From positions 186,001-250,000 of the forward strand of contig JAMLHA010000004.1 of NCBI GenBank assembly GCA_023957475.1: a stretch of DNA of 64,000 nt, given 5' to 3'. Both the position numbers and the translations under genes were made by a program. This document shows, in pieces, positions 42,447 to 50,623 of the stretch (the first letter of the stretch is position 1; every line of letters begins with the position of its first letter). Source of the stretch: Crocinitomicaceae bacterium (lineage in GTDB: Bacteria > Bacteroidota > Bacteroidia > Flavobacteriales_D > Crocinitomicaceae). Under the pieces are notes generated by a model. It was not told the origin of the DNA. It was given only the letters and a program-made list of their open reading frames with translations, and did not search any database.

Positions 42447-43586
42447 TTATCTCAACGCTTGTTCCAAGTCAGCAATTAAATCTTCGGCATCTTCCACACC
42501 TACACTCAAACGAATTAAGGTATCAACAACACCCGTTTTTTCGCGTTCTTCTTTTGGAATAGAAGCATGTGTCATTGTAGCTGGGTGACCAATCAAAGAT
42601 TCAACACCACCCAACGATTCAGCTAAAGCAAACAACTGTACGTTTTTAACCAATTTCAAGGCATCTTCCAACACATTGCCTTTTAAAGTAAACGACACCA
42701 TTCCACCAAAACCTCTCATTTGTTTTTTAGCAACCTCATGATTTGGGTGTGTTTCAAAACCTGGCCAATAAACTTTGTCCACTTTTGGATGTTTAGTTAA
42801 GAAATGAGCTATTTTTTCACCGTTTTCACAATGACGTTGCAAGCGTAAATGCAATGTTTTAATACCACGCAACACTAAAAACGAGTCCATTGGTGCAGTA
42901 ACTGCTCCCGATGAATTTTGAATACGGTACATTTCTTTTGCCAAATCATCGTCATTGCAAATCAATGCACCCATTACCACATCAGAGTGTCCACCTAAGT
43001 ATTTTGTAACAGAGTGCATGACGATATCTGCACCTAAATCCAATGGGTTTTGGATATAAGGAGAGGCAAATGTATTGTCCACACCCAATAAAACATTGTG
43101 TTTTTTAGCAATCGTTGAAACTGCTTCAATGTCAATGATATTCAACATTGGATTGGTTGGGGTTTCCACCCAAATTAATTTTGTATTACTATTGATTTTT
43201 TCTTCAATTTCTTGAATTTTTGTCATGTCAACAAAATGAAAAACAATACCGTATTTTTCAAAAATGGTTCTGAATAAACGGTAAGTACCTCCGTATAAAT
43301 CGTTTGTTGAAACAACCTCATCACCAGGGTTCAACATTTTGATAACGCAATCAATAGCTGCTAATCCAGAACCAAAACAAGCTCCGTATTTACCATTTTC
43401 AATGGCTGCCAAGCTTTTTTCTAATGCGTGACGTGTAGGATTTAACGTACGTGAATATTCATATCCTTTGTGGTTCCCAACTCCTTCTTGCACATAAGTA
43501 GAAGTTTGGAAAATTGGTGTCATAATGGCACCAGTTGACTCATCTGGCTTAACTCCAGCATGAATAGCTTTTGTTCCGAATTTCAT
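42447..43586 (-). CDS. Cystathionine gamma-synthase/gamma-lyase family PLP enzyme
   Basis: 379 residues. MHSVTKYLGGHSDVVMG contains the PLP-binding lysine. FGSGLAAIDCVIKML, ETPTNPMLNIIDI and the C-terminal ESLGGVESLIGHPATMTHAS are the family's signatures (SLGGVESL...HP..MTH). It catalyses a step of trans-sulfuration between cysteine and homocysteine via cystathionine. Synthase and lyase cannot be told apart reliably by eye. It stands alone between two terminator-like or spacer regions. Confidence 0.92.
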   Translation of the reverse strand: MKFGTKAIHAGVKPDESTGAIMTPIFQTSTYVQEGVGNHKGYEYSRTLNPTRHALEKSLAAIENGKYGACFGSGLAAIDCVIKMLNPGDEVVSTNDLYGGTYRLFRTIFEKYGIVFHFVDMTKIQEIEEKINSNTKLIWVETPTNPMLNIIDIEAVSTIAKKHNVLLGVDNTFASPYIQNPLDLGADIVMHSVTKYLGGHSDVVMGALICNDDDLAKEMYRIQNSSGAVTAPMDSFLVLRGIKTLHLRLQRHCENGEKIAHFLTKHPKVDKVYWPGFETHPNHEVAKKQMRGFGGMVSFTLKGNVLEDALKLVKNVQLFALAESLGGVESLIGHPATMTHASIPKEEREKTGVVDTLIRLSVGVEDAEDLIADLEQALR

Positions 43587-43684
43587 ATTTTTATTATTTT
43601 TTATCGAACTTGTTATAAAGAAGTTTCAAAGATAAAGTTATTTTAAAGTAAATGGAAGCAATTGGATGGAAAAATATCTAAAAC

Positions 43685-45766
43685 TCACCACTCTACTCCA
43701 TGAACAAGTGACACTTTAAATCCATAATCAGGATGAATCACATCTAAATCAGGAATTGGCACAACTAATTTCCCATTGGCTTTTGTGCTAATTTGTTGTG
43801 TCAACTCTTTCACCAATTGATTTCTAACTACATATCCAGTCTTATAAAACTCTATCCGATAGAGTCGTTTCTTTTTCAATCCTGAAATAGTAAATGTTGG
43901 ATTTCTTATCCCTTGATTAAATTGAACAATACCTCCCCTTTCTGTATAGTTATCCTTAATTCTGTCTTCTTGATAATTCTGTTTTTTACTAGGAATAATG
44001 TACCCATCTTCCATATCGCATTGAAATTTTAGTTGACCAGTTTCTGTCAGTTCTTGCATACATGGACTAAAAGCATAACTATTCCTCCAATAAAATGTTG
44101 CATTATGCAACCACCCCAAAACCCGTTCTTGATTGCTATTAATTAACATAAATGTTTCTATTGTCGCTTTTTTTATGTTTGAAGCATTTTTCCATTGTTG
44201 AGGAGTATATTTATAATTTACTAAATCTTCTCCTTTAAAGAAATTAGCTAAATTTTGATAGAGAATATAAAAACCAAAATCATGAACTCCTCTGTCCCAC
44301 CACCAATGCATACCTGTACCTACATTTCCATTTAAAGCAGTTGCCCAAATACTATTGTGAAAATCAATATCTGTACAACAATAAACTTCTAAATAATCAT
44401 CTGTAAATCCCATTTCTTCAATAACAATCGGTTTTTTCCAGGTTTTCCATAAGATATCTGTTAACTTCGCTCTATTCCAATTTGCATCTTTTTTTATTTT
44501 ATAAGTATGAAAACCAACCACATCAAGATAAGACAACATTGATTTATCAGGTTTTTTAAAATCAAAATCATTAATAGATGCATACGTATTTAAAGTGAGG
44601 ATATGTTTGTTTTGAAGTGTGTCTTTAATGTAGTTAAATTGGTTTTTATTCCAATCTTCAAAAATTTGCAAAGCATCTTTATATGTTTTGCTTTCTGTTT
44701 CCATCATTGGTTTTATGAAATTATCCACTTCTGAATAGCCATAAAAAGCCAAACTTGGGTTGTACCCCCATCGTGCAAAAATGTAACGCAAACAATATCG
44801 TTGCCATTGATCTATCTCATTATTGGTAAAGTATGAACTAAAATTCATTAACTGAAAACTATTTTTATAGGGGTTTTCTGACCAATTTTCTGGCCAACCT
44901 TTGTAATTTAATTCCACATGATGACGAAATAGAATAAAATACAAATTCATAGCGAAAGCAGTGTCTATTAGCTGATCATACTCCCACATTTCGTCCATTT
45001 TTGAAAAATAATTTTTGTAATTATCCCAGTCTGGCAATGCATTTTGTCCACCCAATTCCAAACGAAAGAAATTTCCTCCATTTTCAGATAATTCTTTAAG
45101 CCATTGAATATGACGTAGTCCAGACTTTGGTGTTAACTGAACATAATCTGAATGGCTAATGTTGTGTCCTATACAAAAAAATGTCTCTCCAGAATCTCTA
45201 TATCTTAAATAGCGATCTGTTTCATCTCCTTTATTCCCTTTAACTATATAACCTTTGTGTTCAGATTCAATAGCATCAAAAGAAAATAGTATTGGTTCTT
45301 CAACTTGTTGACCCCTTACTACAACATTTACAGAAACATTGTATTGACCTATTTCATCAGGTGAAAAGCGAATTCTCCATGGAAAGTTGGTGGTATCTTG
45401 AATCCACTGATTGTTTTCTACATCTCTATAAAAAGGCTGGTAATAAAATCCATTCATTTGTTCTTTCTTACCTGATGGAGCAGTAAAAACAGCGCTAATA
45501 GCTATTTCATTTGGATTAAAAGGATTAATACCTCTATTACTCGTTTGTAAAAAAGCACGAATTTCATTTTCTACACCTCTTGGAACAGATAAACCTATTT
45601 CCAATTTGTGGTATTTTTTAACAATACCAACATGTTCTGTTGGCGTATACCATACCAACCGAATTTGGTTGTTATTTTTAACAAAAGAAATCGATTGTGG
45701 TAATGCATTTTGAGAAAACAAACTGCAATGAACAATTAAAAAAACTATGGTAACAAACGATTTCAT
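43685..45766 (-). CDS. Secreted glycosidase-like protein with DUF5060-type N-terminal domain
   Basis: 693 residues with signal peptide MKSFVTIVFLIVHCSLFSQ. Residues about 25-165 form a beta-sandwich of the DUF5060 type seen before TIM-barrel glycosidases. The barrel (about 185-550) contains GETFFCIGHNISHSDY, RLELGGQNALPDW, FARWGYNPSLAFYGYSEVD (Glu as possible acid/base) and KKPIVIEEMGF (Glu as possible nucleophile). This resembles the GH5/GH140-like group. The C-terminal beta domain (560-693) has no T9SS motif. Polysaccharide substrate unknown. The gene lies 11 bp after the GH3-beta-lactamase gene on the same strand, probably one operon. Confidence 0.78.
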   Translation of the reverse strand: MKSFVTIVFLIVHCSLFSQNALPQSISFVKNNNQIRLVWYTPTEHVGIVKKYHKLEIGLSVPRGVENEIRAFLQTSNRGINPFNPNEIAISAVFTAPSGKKEQMNGFYYQPFYRDVENNQWIQDTTNFPWRIRFSPDEIGQYNVSVNVVVRGQQVEEPILFSFDAIESEHKGYIVKGNKGDETDRYLRYRDSGETFFCIGHNISHSDYVQLTPKSGLRHIQWLKELSENGGNFFRLELGGQNALPDWDNYKNYFSKMDEMWEYDQLIDTAFAMNLYFILFRHHVELNYKGWPENWSENPYKNSFQLMNFSSYFTNNEIDQWQRYCLRYIFARWGYNPSLAFYGYSEVDNFIKPMMETESKTYKDALQIFEDWNKNQFNYIKDTLQNKHILTLNTYASINDFDFKKPDKSMLSYLDVVGFHTYKIKKDANWNRAKLTDILWKTWKKPIVIEEMGFTDDYLEVYCCTDIDFHNSIWATALNGNVGTGMHWWWDRGVHDFGFYILYQNLANFFKGEDLVNYKYTPQQWKNASNIKKATIETFMLINSNQERVLGWLHNATFYWRNSYAFSPCMQELTETGQLKFQCDMEDGYIIPSKKQNYQEDRIKDNYTERGGIVQFNQGIRNPTFTISGLKKKRLYRIEFYKTGYVVRNQLVKELTQQISTKANGKLVVPIPDLDVIHPDYGFKVSLVHGVEW

Positions 45767-45777
45767 TGAAGATAAAA

Positions 45778-48675
45778 TTATTCAGTTTTTCGATTTTTTA
45801 AAGCTTCATTCAACACTCTTTGAATCTGTGAGCGTGTTCCCATAGAAATCAATTTTTTGTTTTCAGCATCTGGATATACCCGATTGGAAAGAAATACATA
45901 ATTCAGTCCATTTTTTGGATCATCCCAAGCCAATGTGCCAGTAAATCCAGAGTGTCCAAAGCTTTCAAACGAAGACGATTCGTCACACGTTCCTCCTCCT
46001 TTTCCTAATACCGGCTTATCAAAACCTGCTCCTCTTCTATTGCCAGCAAATTGCACTTTTGTGTATTCACTAACCACTTTAGGTTGAAGCAACTGCACCC
46101 CACCGTAATAACCTTTGTTTAAAAACAATTGCATAATTTGTGCCAATTCTGTAGCATTGGTGAACAACCCTGCGTGACCACCTATACCTCCCAACATGGC
46201 TGCTCCAGGATCGTGCACATATCCTCGAATTAATTGCTTTCTGAAAATCTTATCATCTTCTGTTGGTGCTATTTTATTCAAATCTACTGTCAAATATGGA
46301 TTGTACATAGTATGTTGCAACCCCATTTTGGAATAAATTTCGTCCGATAAAAACTGTTCAAATTTCTTTCCACTTTCTTGCTCCACAATTAATTTCACAA
46401 AATAATAACTCAAATCACTGTATAGATACTTCTTTGCTCCAAGTGATTTTGAAAGGATGTATTTACGGATACTATCTCCATAATCAGCACTGATGTATAT
46501 ATTTTCAGCTACTTTCATATTTTTCGCTCCATCGGAAGTGGTGCTGTAAACAGTTGGATCTAACTCATTATTGACAATCGTTTTTTTGTAGAACGGTATC
46601 CATGCCTGCAATCCCGCTTGATGTGCTAAATATTCTCTCAATTTCACATTTCCCATTGGATAATCTCCAGTTAATTCGGGTAAATAATCCTTCAATGTTT
46701 TGTCCAACGAAAATTTTCCTTCAGATTGCAATTTCATCAATGCTGTAGTTGAAGCTGCAATTTTTGTAATGGAAGCAATATCGTAAATATCATCACTCTC
46801 TACAGGTCTGTCGTTGTACTGCTGTGTTCCATAATTCTTTCTAAAGAATATTTTGCCATCCACAGCTGCCACGATTTGGCAACCTGGAAATGCTCTTACT
46901 TGAATGGCATTTTCAACAATTCGGTCAATTTCTTCCAAACGTTTTGGGTCCACACCCACTTCTTCTGGTTGAGAAAATTTAATTCTACCATTGGTTTTTG
47001 TTGTCACTCCACTTCCCTTTTCAAAACCAGTATCAATATCAACCATTAATTTACCCGAAAAAGGAATGGCTCCAAAAATTTGTTGTGCAACTCTATTTTG
47101 AACAAACTTATTGTTTTCATAGGCAACTACAACTGATTGAAACCCTTGAAAATTCAAATTTTGCGATAGTGCCAAAGGATTTCCGAACAACACAAACACG
47201 TTCTTTGTGGAAATTGAAAATTGTTTTAAAAAGTCGTTTAAATTACGTGGTATGCCATAATTATCTTTTGCTTTTACAGTTGTTGCATGAACAGTTACAA
47301 CAATTTTATCAAATCCACTTGTTTGAACTTTTACACCTTTTGAAATTTCTTCAAACGAATAATTGACACGATTGATAGGTGCGTATTCATTTGTAACAGC
47401 TGTAAATTCATACGGTTTCTCGCCAATTGAAATGTGTAAAATCTTCTGACTTAAATCGCCATAAGGTAAATTATCACCGTCATTTTTTAATAAAACAGTA
47501 CTTTTTTCAAACAATTGATTTTTTGCCCATTCCACTTCGCCAGTTGTATAGGATTGACCTTTAACCGGTTTTATAAAACTTTTTTCTTTTAGTTTTAAAA
47601 TTTTCAAACAACGTTCATTGATTTCTTTTACCGAAATAGCTCCTTTTTCAACCTTTGCTTTGATGGCACTGATAGATGCGTCTATATTTTCAGAATACAA
47701 GAGTATATCACAGCCTGCTTCAAAAGCTTTGACTGCAACTTCAACTTTTCCGTATTTATCCGCAACCGCCTTCATGTTTAAAGCATCTGAAATGACCAAT
47801 CCTTTAAATCCTAATTTTCCTTTTAAATAATCTTGTATAATGATTTTTGATAAACTACTTGGCGTTCCACTCGGATCAAGTGCCGGCACATTTAAGTGAC
47901 CAACCATAACAGAACTTGCGCCAGCTTTTATTCCCTCTTTAAAAGGAACCCAATCGTCATTCATTAATTCATCCAGTGATTTTGTAACAGTTGGCAATTC
48001 CAAGTGCGAATCTTTATCCGTATCACCATGTCCAGGGAAATGTTTAATAGACGAATACACATTACTCGATTCAAACCCTTTCACAAATGCAGCCACCTGT
48101 CTTCCTACCAAACTTGGGTTATCTCCAAACGAACGAAAACCAATCACCGGATTATTGGGGTCACAGTTTACATCAGCAACTGGACTAAAATTAAATTGAA
48201 ATCCTAATTCGGCACATTCATACGCCATCATTTCTGCTAATTTTTTGGATAGTTTCAAGTCATTAGCAGCTCCAATTGTATAAGCATACGGAAAACGTGC
48301 TTCTCCTTGCATACGCATACTCACTCCCCATTCTGCGTCTAAAGCATAAAACAAAGGTGTTTTTGAGGAAGCTTTTTGTAATTTTCCTGCATATTTTAAA
48401 TAATTATCTTTTGATTCGGGAAACCAGATTACTCCACCAACCTCATTTTCTTTGACAATTTTCTCAATTTCATTCATGTGTGCATCGCCTTTGGCAGGAT
48501 AGGCAGCAACCATAAAAAATTGAGCAATCTTTTGCTCCAACGACATTTCCGAAAGTCGCTGATCTGCCCACGATACATTTTCAACACCGTTGTTCTTATT
48601 GCTTTTCACACTGGAAAGTAGCAACGGAATACCGATGACAGTCAATAGAAATATGGGGAGTTTATGCTTCATCAT
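45778..48675 (-). CDS. GH3 beta-N-acetylhexosaminidase fused to a beta-lactamase-fold serine hydrolase
   Basis: 965 residues with an N-terminal signal (MMKHKLPIFLLTVIGIPLLL). The GH3 domain (about 35-365) has the NagZ-type signature SIKHFPGHGDTDKDSHLELP with the catalytic His/Asp dyad. A GH3 C-terminal domain (about 385-560) follows. Residues about 585-955 are a class C beta-lactamase / penicillin-binding fold with SITKIAAS (SxxK nucleophile), YSDLSYYF (YxN position) and GHSGFTG (KTG position as HSG). Such GH3-PBP-like fusions are recurrent in Bacteroidota and are thought to act in cell-wall recycling. It is the second gene of a likely operon starting at 49398. Confidence 0.93.
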   Translation of the reverse strand: MMKHKLPIFLLTVIGIPLLLSSVKSNKNNGVENVSWADQRLSEMSLEQKIAQFFMVAAYPAKGDAHMNEIEKIVKENEVGGVIWFPESKDNYLKYAGKLQKASSKTPLFYALDAEWGVSMRMQGEARFPYAYTIGAANDLKLSKKLAEMMAYECAELGFQFNFSPVADVNCDPNNPVIGFRSFGDNPSLVGRQVAAFVKGFESSNVYSSIKHFPGHGDTDKDSHLELPTVTKSLDELMNDDWVPFKEGIKAGASSVMVGHLNVPALDPSGTPSSLSKIIIQDYLKGKLGFKGLVISDALNMKAVADKYGKVEVAVKAFEAGCDILLYSENIDASISAIKAKVEKGAISVKEINERCLKILKLKEKSFIKPVKGQSYTTGEVEWAKNQLFEKSTVLLKNDGDNLPYGDLSQKILHISIGEKPYEFTAVTNEYAPINRVNYSFEEISKGVKVQTSGFDKIVVTVHATTVKAKDNYGIPRNLNDFLKQFSISTKNVFVLFGNPLALSQNLNFQGFQSVVVAYENNKFVQNRVAQQIFGAIPFSGKLMVDIDTGFEKGSGVTTKTNGRIKFSQPEEVGVDPKRLEEIDRIVENAIQVRAFPGCQIVAAVDGKIFFRKNYGTQQYNDRPVESDDIYDIASITKIAASTTALMKLQSEGKFSLDKTLKDYLPELTGDYPMGNVKLREYLAHQAGLQAWIPFYKKTIVNNELDPTVYSTTSDGAKNMKVAENIYISADYGDSIRKYILSKSLGAKKYLYSDLSYYFVKLIVEQESGKKFEQFLSDEIYSKMGLQHTMYNPYLTVDLNKIAPTEDDKIFRKQLIRGYVHDPGAAMLGGIGGHAGLFTNATELAQIMQLFLNKGYYGGVQLLQPKVVSEYTKVQFAGNRRGAGFDKPVLGKGGGTCDESSSFESFGHSGFTGTLAWDDPKNGLNYVFLSNRVYPDAENKKLISMGTRSQIQRVLNEALKNRKTE

Positions 48676-48687
48676 TTTAGTTTTTTA

Positions 48688-49398
48688 TTAATCGTTTTGG
48701 TGGTACCTCAAATACATGAAATGTTCGTATTTTCCTTTTATAAATTCAATTAATTCCCATTCGGTTGCCGTACGCAAGAAATTAGGATCCATATTCAAGA
48801 AATTAATAAAATCATCAAATTCATCTTCTGTTAGATTAACCACGTCGTAAGCAACGTAAGTACGCAATAATTCTTTGATAATCGAACGTTTATTGTCTTG
48901 AAATTTCCATTCTTCCACTTTACGTTTGTTGCGTTCAGTTCGAGAGAATGCCTGATACAACGCAGTAATTGGGCTTTGAATAACTTCCATACCTGTTACT
49001 GTTCGGGTTTCAATCATCACCAATGCTTCACGTTCTTCCTTTATTTGTTCCAACGTTTTTATTGGGCGCACAATAACCTCCTCAAATTCATGAGGTTTAC
49101 CAATAATTGGAAATTCTTTCACAAAACGGCAATTTTCATCCGCACGCACAACAATATTGATTAAATCGTAACCCTTTATAGAGATGGTTATCGAATCGCC
49201 ATTGTTGACATAGACAGAAAAGTGACCATTTGGCTGGCCAAATACACCTTTACCTGTTTTTCTGTTTACAATCATCATGTTGTAAAAAGATTGTGGGCGC
49301 AAAGTGTCATACACCTTTCCTTTAAACATAACCGATTCGCATTGTGAAAAGGTAAAAGTTGATAAAACAACGACTAATATGGTCAATAAAAATTTCAT
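48688..49398 (-). CDS. Secreted protein with carboxypeptidase-regulatory-like domain
   Basis: 236 residues with signal peptide MKFLLTILVVVLSTFTFSQ. Residues 20-110 are a CarboxypepD_reg-like beta-sandwich (MFKGKVYDTLRPQSFYNMMI...GDSITISIKGYDLINIVV), common in Bacteroidota surface proteins. The C-terminal half is helical (PITALYQAFSRTERNKRKVE) and repeatedly seen next to cell-wall genes, but its job is unknown. It lies 12 bp upstream of the GH3-beta-lactamase gene, so likely the first gene of a three-gene operon. Confidence 0.8.
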   Translation of the reverse strand: MKFLLTILVVVLSTFTFSQCESVMFKGKVYDTLRPQSFYNMMIVNRKTGKGVFGQPNGHFSVYVNNGDSITISIKGYDLINIVVRADENCRFVKEFPIIGKPHEFEEVIVRPIKTLEQIKEEREALVMIETRTVTGMEVIQSPITALYQAFSRTERNKRKVEEWKFQDNKRSIIKELLRTYVAYDVVNLTEDEFDDFINFLNMDPNFLRTATEWELIEFIKGKYEHFMYLRYHQND

Positions 49399-49689
49399 GT
49401 TGTATGTTATTGGAGCAAATTAACAAAAAAGATGCCAAAGAAAAACTTAAATTATGTTATTTAACCTGATAAAAATTAAAATTTGACATAGAAGATGTTT
49501 TTATTTCTTTGTTAAATCAATTAATCGATATTAAAATATCGCACGGTGCTTTGTTGTGTGGGGAATATCAATTTTCTAAATTTTCTACAAAGGTTTCGTC
49601 TCTACAAGACTAAAAAAGAACACCAAAACGATAAATGAATAGTGAATTTTGGCATGGAATTTGACCTACTTATTAAAAAGTAAATAAAA
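49399..49689. other. Intergenic region with a dispersed repeat unit
   Basis: No gene. Bases 49581-49617 (TTTTCTACAAAGGTTTCGTC...) repeat the element also found twice at 30101-30138 and 30457-30494, with small changes (TCTACAAGACT instead of CTTACAGGACT). Confidence 0.65.
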
Positions 49690-50415
49690 ATGAAAAGATT
49701 TAATTTAATAGGAATGTTTATCGTAGCAATATTTATGATGAGTTGTGGAGCAAAGAAAAATAGTGACATTCATACAACACAAAATTCCATTGACTGGAGT
49801 GGTGTATATTTATCCGATGAAACAAATGACTTACCAAGTATTCAAATTACTCTTGGACAGGATAATAGCTACCAAATAACAGTATTAAATCCAGAAGGAA
49901 ATCAAACAGCTAATGATTACATCAGTGGTAAATTTCAATGGAACAAGATTGGATCTTCAATTCAGTTGGACAAAGAAGTACCGTTTTATGGAACAAAAGA
50001 TCTATTTGTGGGTGAAAACTATGTTTCCTTTAAAGAAAAGAACGTGACAGTTAAAAAAATACAAGTAGATGGAAATTTGACAGAAAAATATTGGAAACTG
50101 CAATCCATCAACAACAAAACAGTAACTAATAAAGATTTCATGGATACAGAACCACATTTTATTTTAAAATCTGAGTTCAATAAAGTGAGAGGAAATGATG
50201 GTTGCAATATTTTTAATGGTCAATTTTCATTGGATGGAAATAGCATAAAATTTGAGAAAATGCTTTCTACCTTGAGAGCTTGTCCTGATTCATTTGTGTC
50301 TAACCAATTGCTAAAAATACTCAACAACAACAATTTGACGTATGAGGTAAAAAACGACAATTTGACAATTAAATCAAAAAATGATACGCTAAAATTTATT
50401 GCGGTGTACCTATAA
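49690..50415 (+). CDS. META-domain lipoprotein (NlpE-like N-terminal part)
   Basis: 241 residues. The lipoprotein signal MKRFNLIGMFIVAIFMMSC is followed by a beta-barrel (30-125) that looks like the copper-resistance NlpE N-domain (WSGVYLSDETNDLPSIQITL). A META/HslJ domain (about 128-240) comes next, with LTEKYWKLQSINNK, VRGNDGCNIFNGQF and LSTLRACPD, including the typical GxDGCN motif and paired cysteine. It is probably an outer-membrane-anchored envelope stress or heat-shock-type protein. A terminator follows. Confidence 0.85.
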   Translation: MKRFNLIGMFIVAIFMMSCGAKKNSDIHTTQNSIDWSGVYLSDETNDLPSIQITLGQDNSYQITVLNPEGNQTANDYISGKFQWNKIGSSIQLDKEVPFYGTKDLFVGENYVSFKEKNVTVKKIQVDGNLTEKYWKLQSINNKTVTNKDFMDTEPHFILKSEFNKVRGNDGCNIFNGQFSLDGNSIKFEKMLSTLRACPDSFVSNQLLKILNNNNLTYEVKNDNLTIKSKNDTLKFIAVYL

Positions 50416-50444
50416 ATTAGGCTATATAGAGAATCTATTCATCT

Positions 50445-50478
50445 AAAAGGTGTTACAAATTAAATTTGTGCACCTTTT
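50445..50478 (+). terminator. Terminator after the META-domain gene
   Basis: AAAAGGTG and CACCTTTT flank a second inner pairing (ACAAAT / ATTTGT), followed by a T-run on the plus strand. It lies 30 bp past the stop. Confidence 0.8.
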
Positions 50479-50623
50479 TTATTTTCTTAAAAAGTTTTAT
50501 TCTAAATAAAATACGATATTTTTTTAACAATTTGTTGTAATTTAAATATTTTTTAGTAAATATGCAACCACAATGTCAACTTTCTCGTCTTCTACTCAGA
50601 TTTTAGAACTAACATTTTGCATT

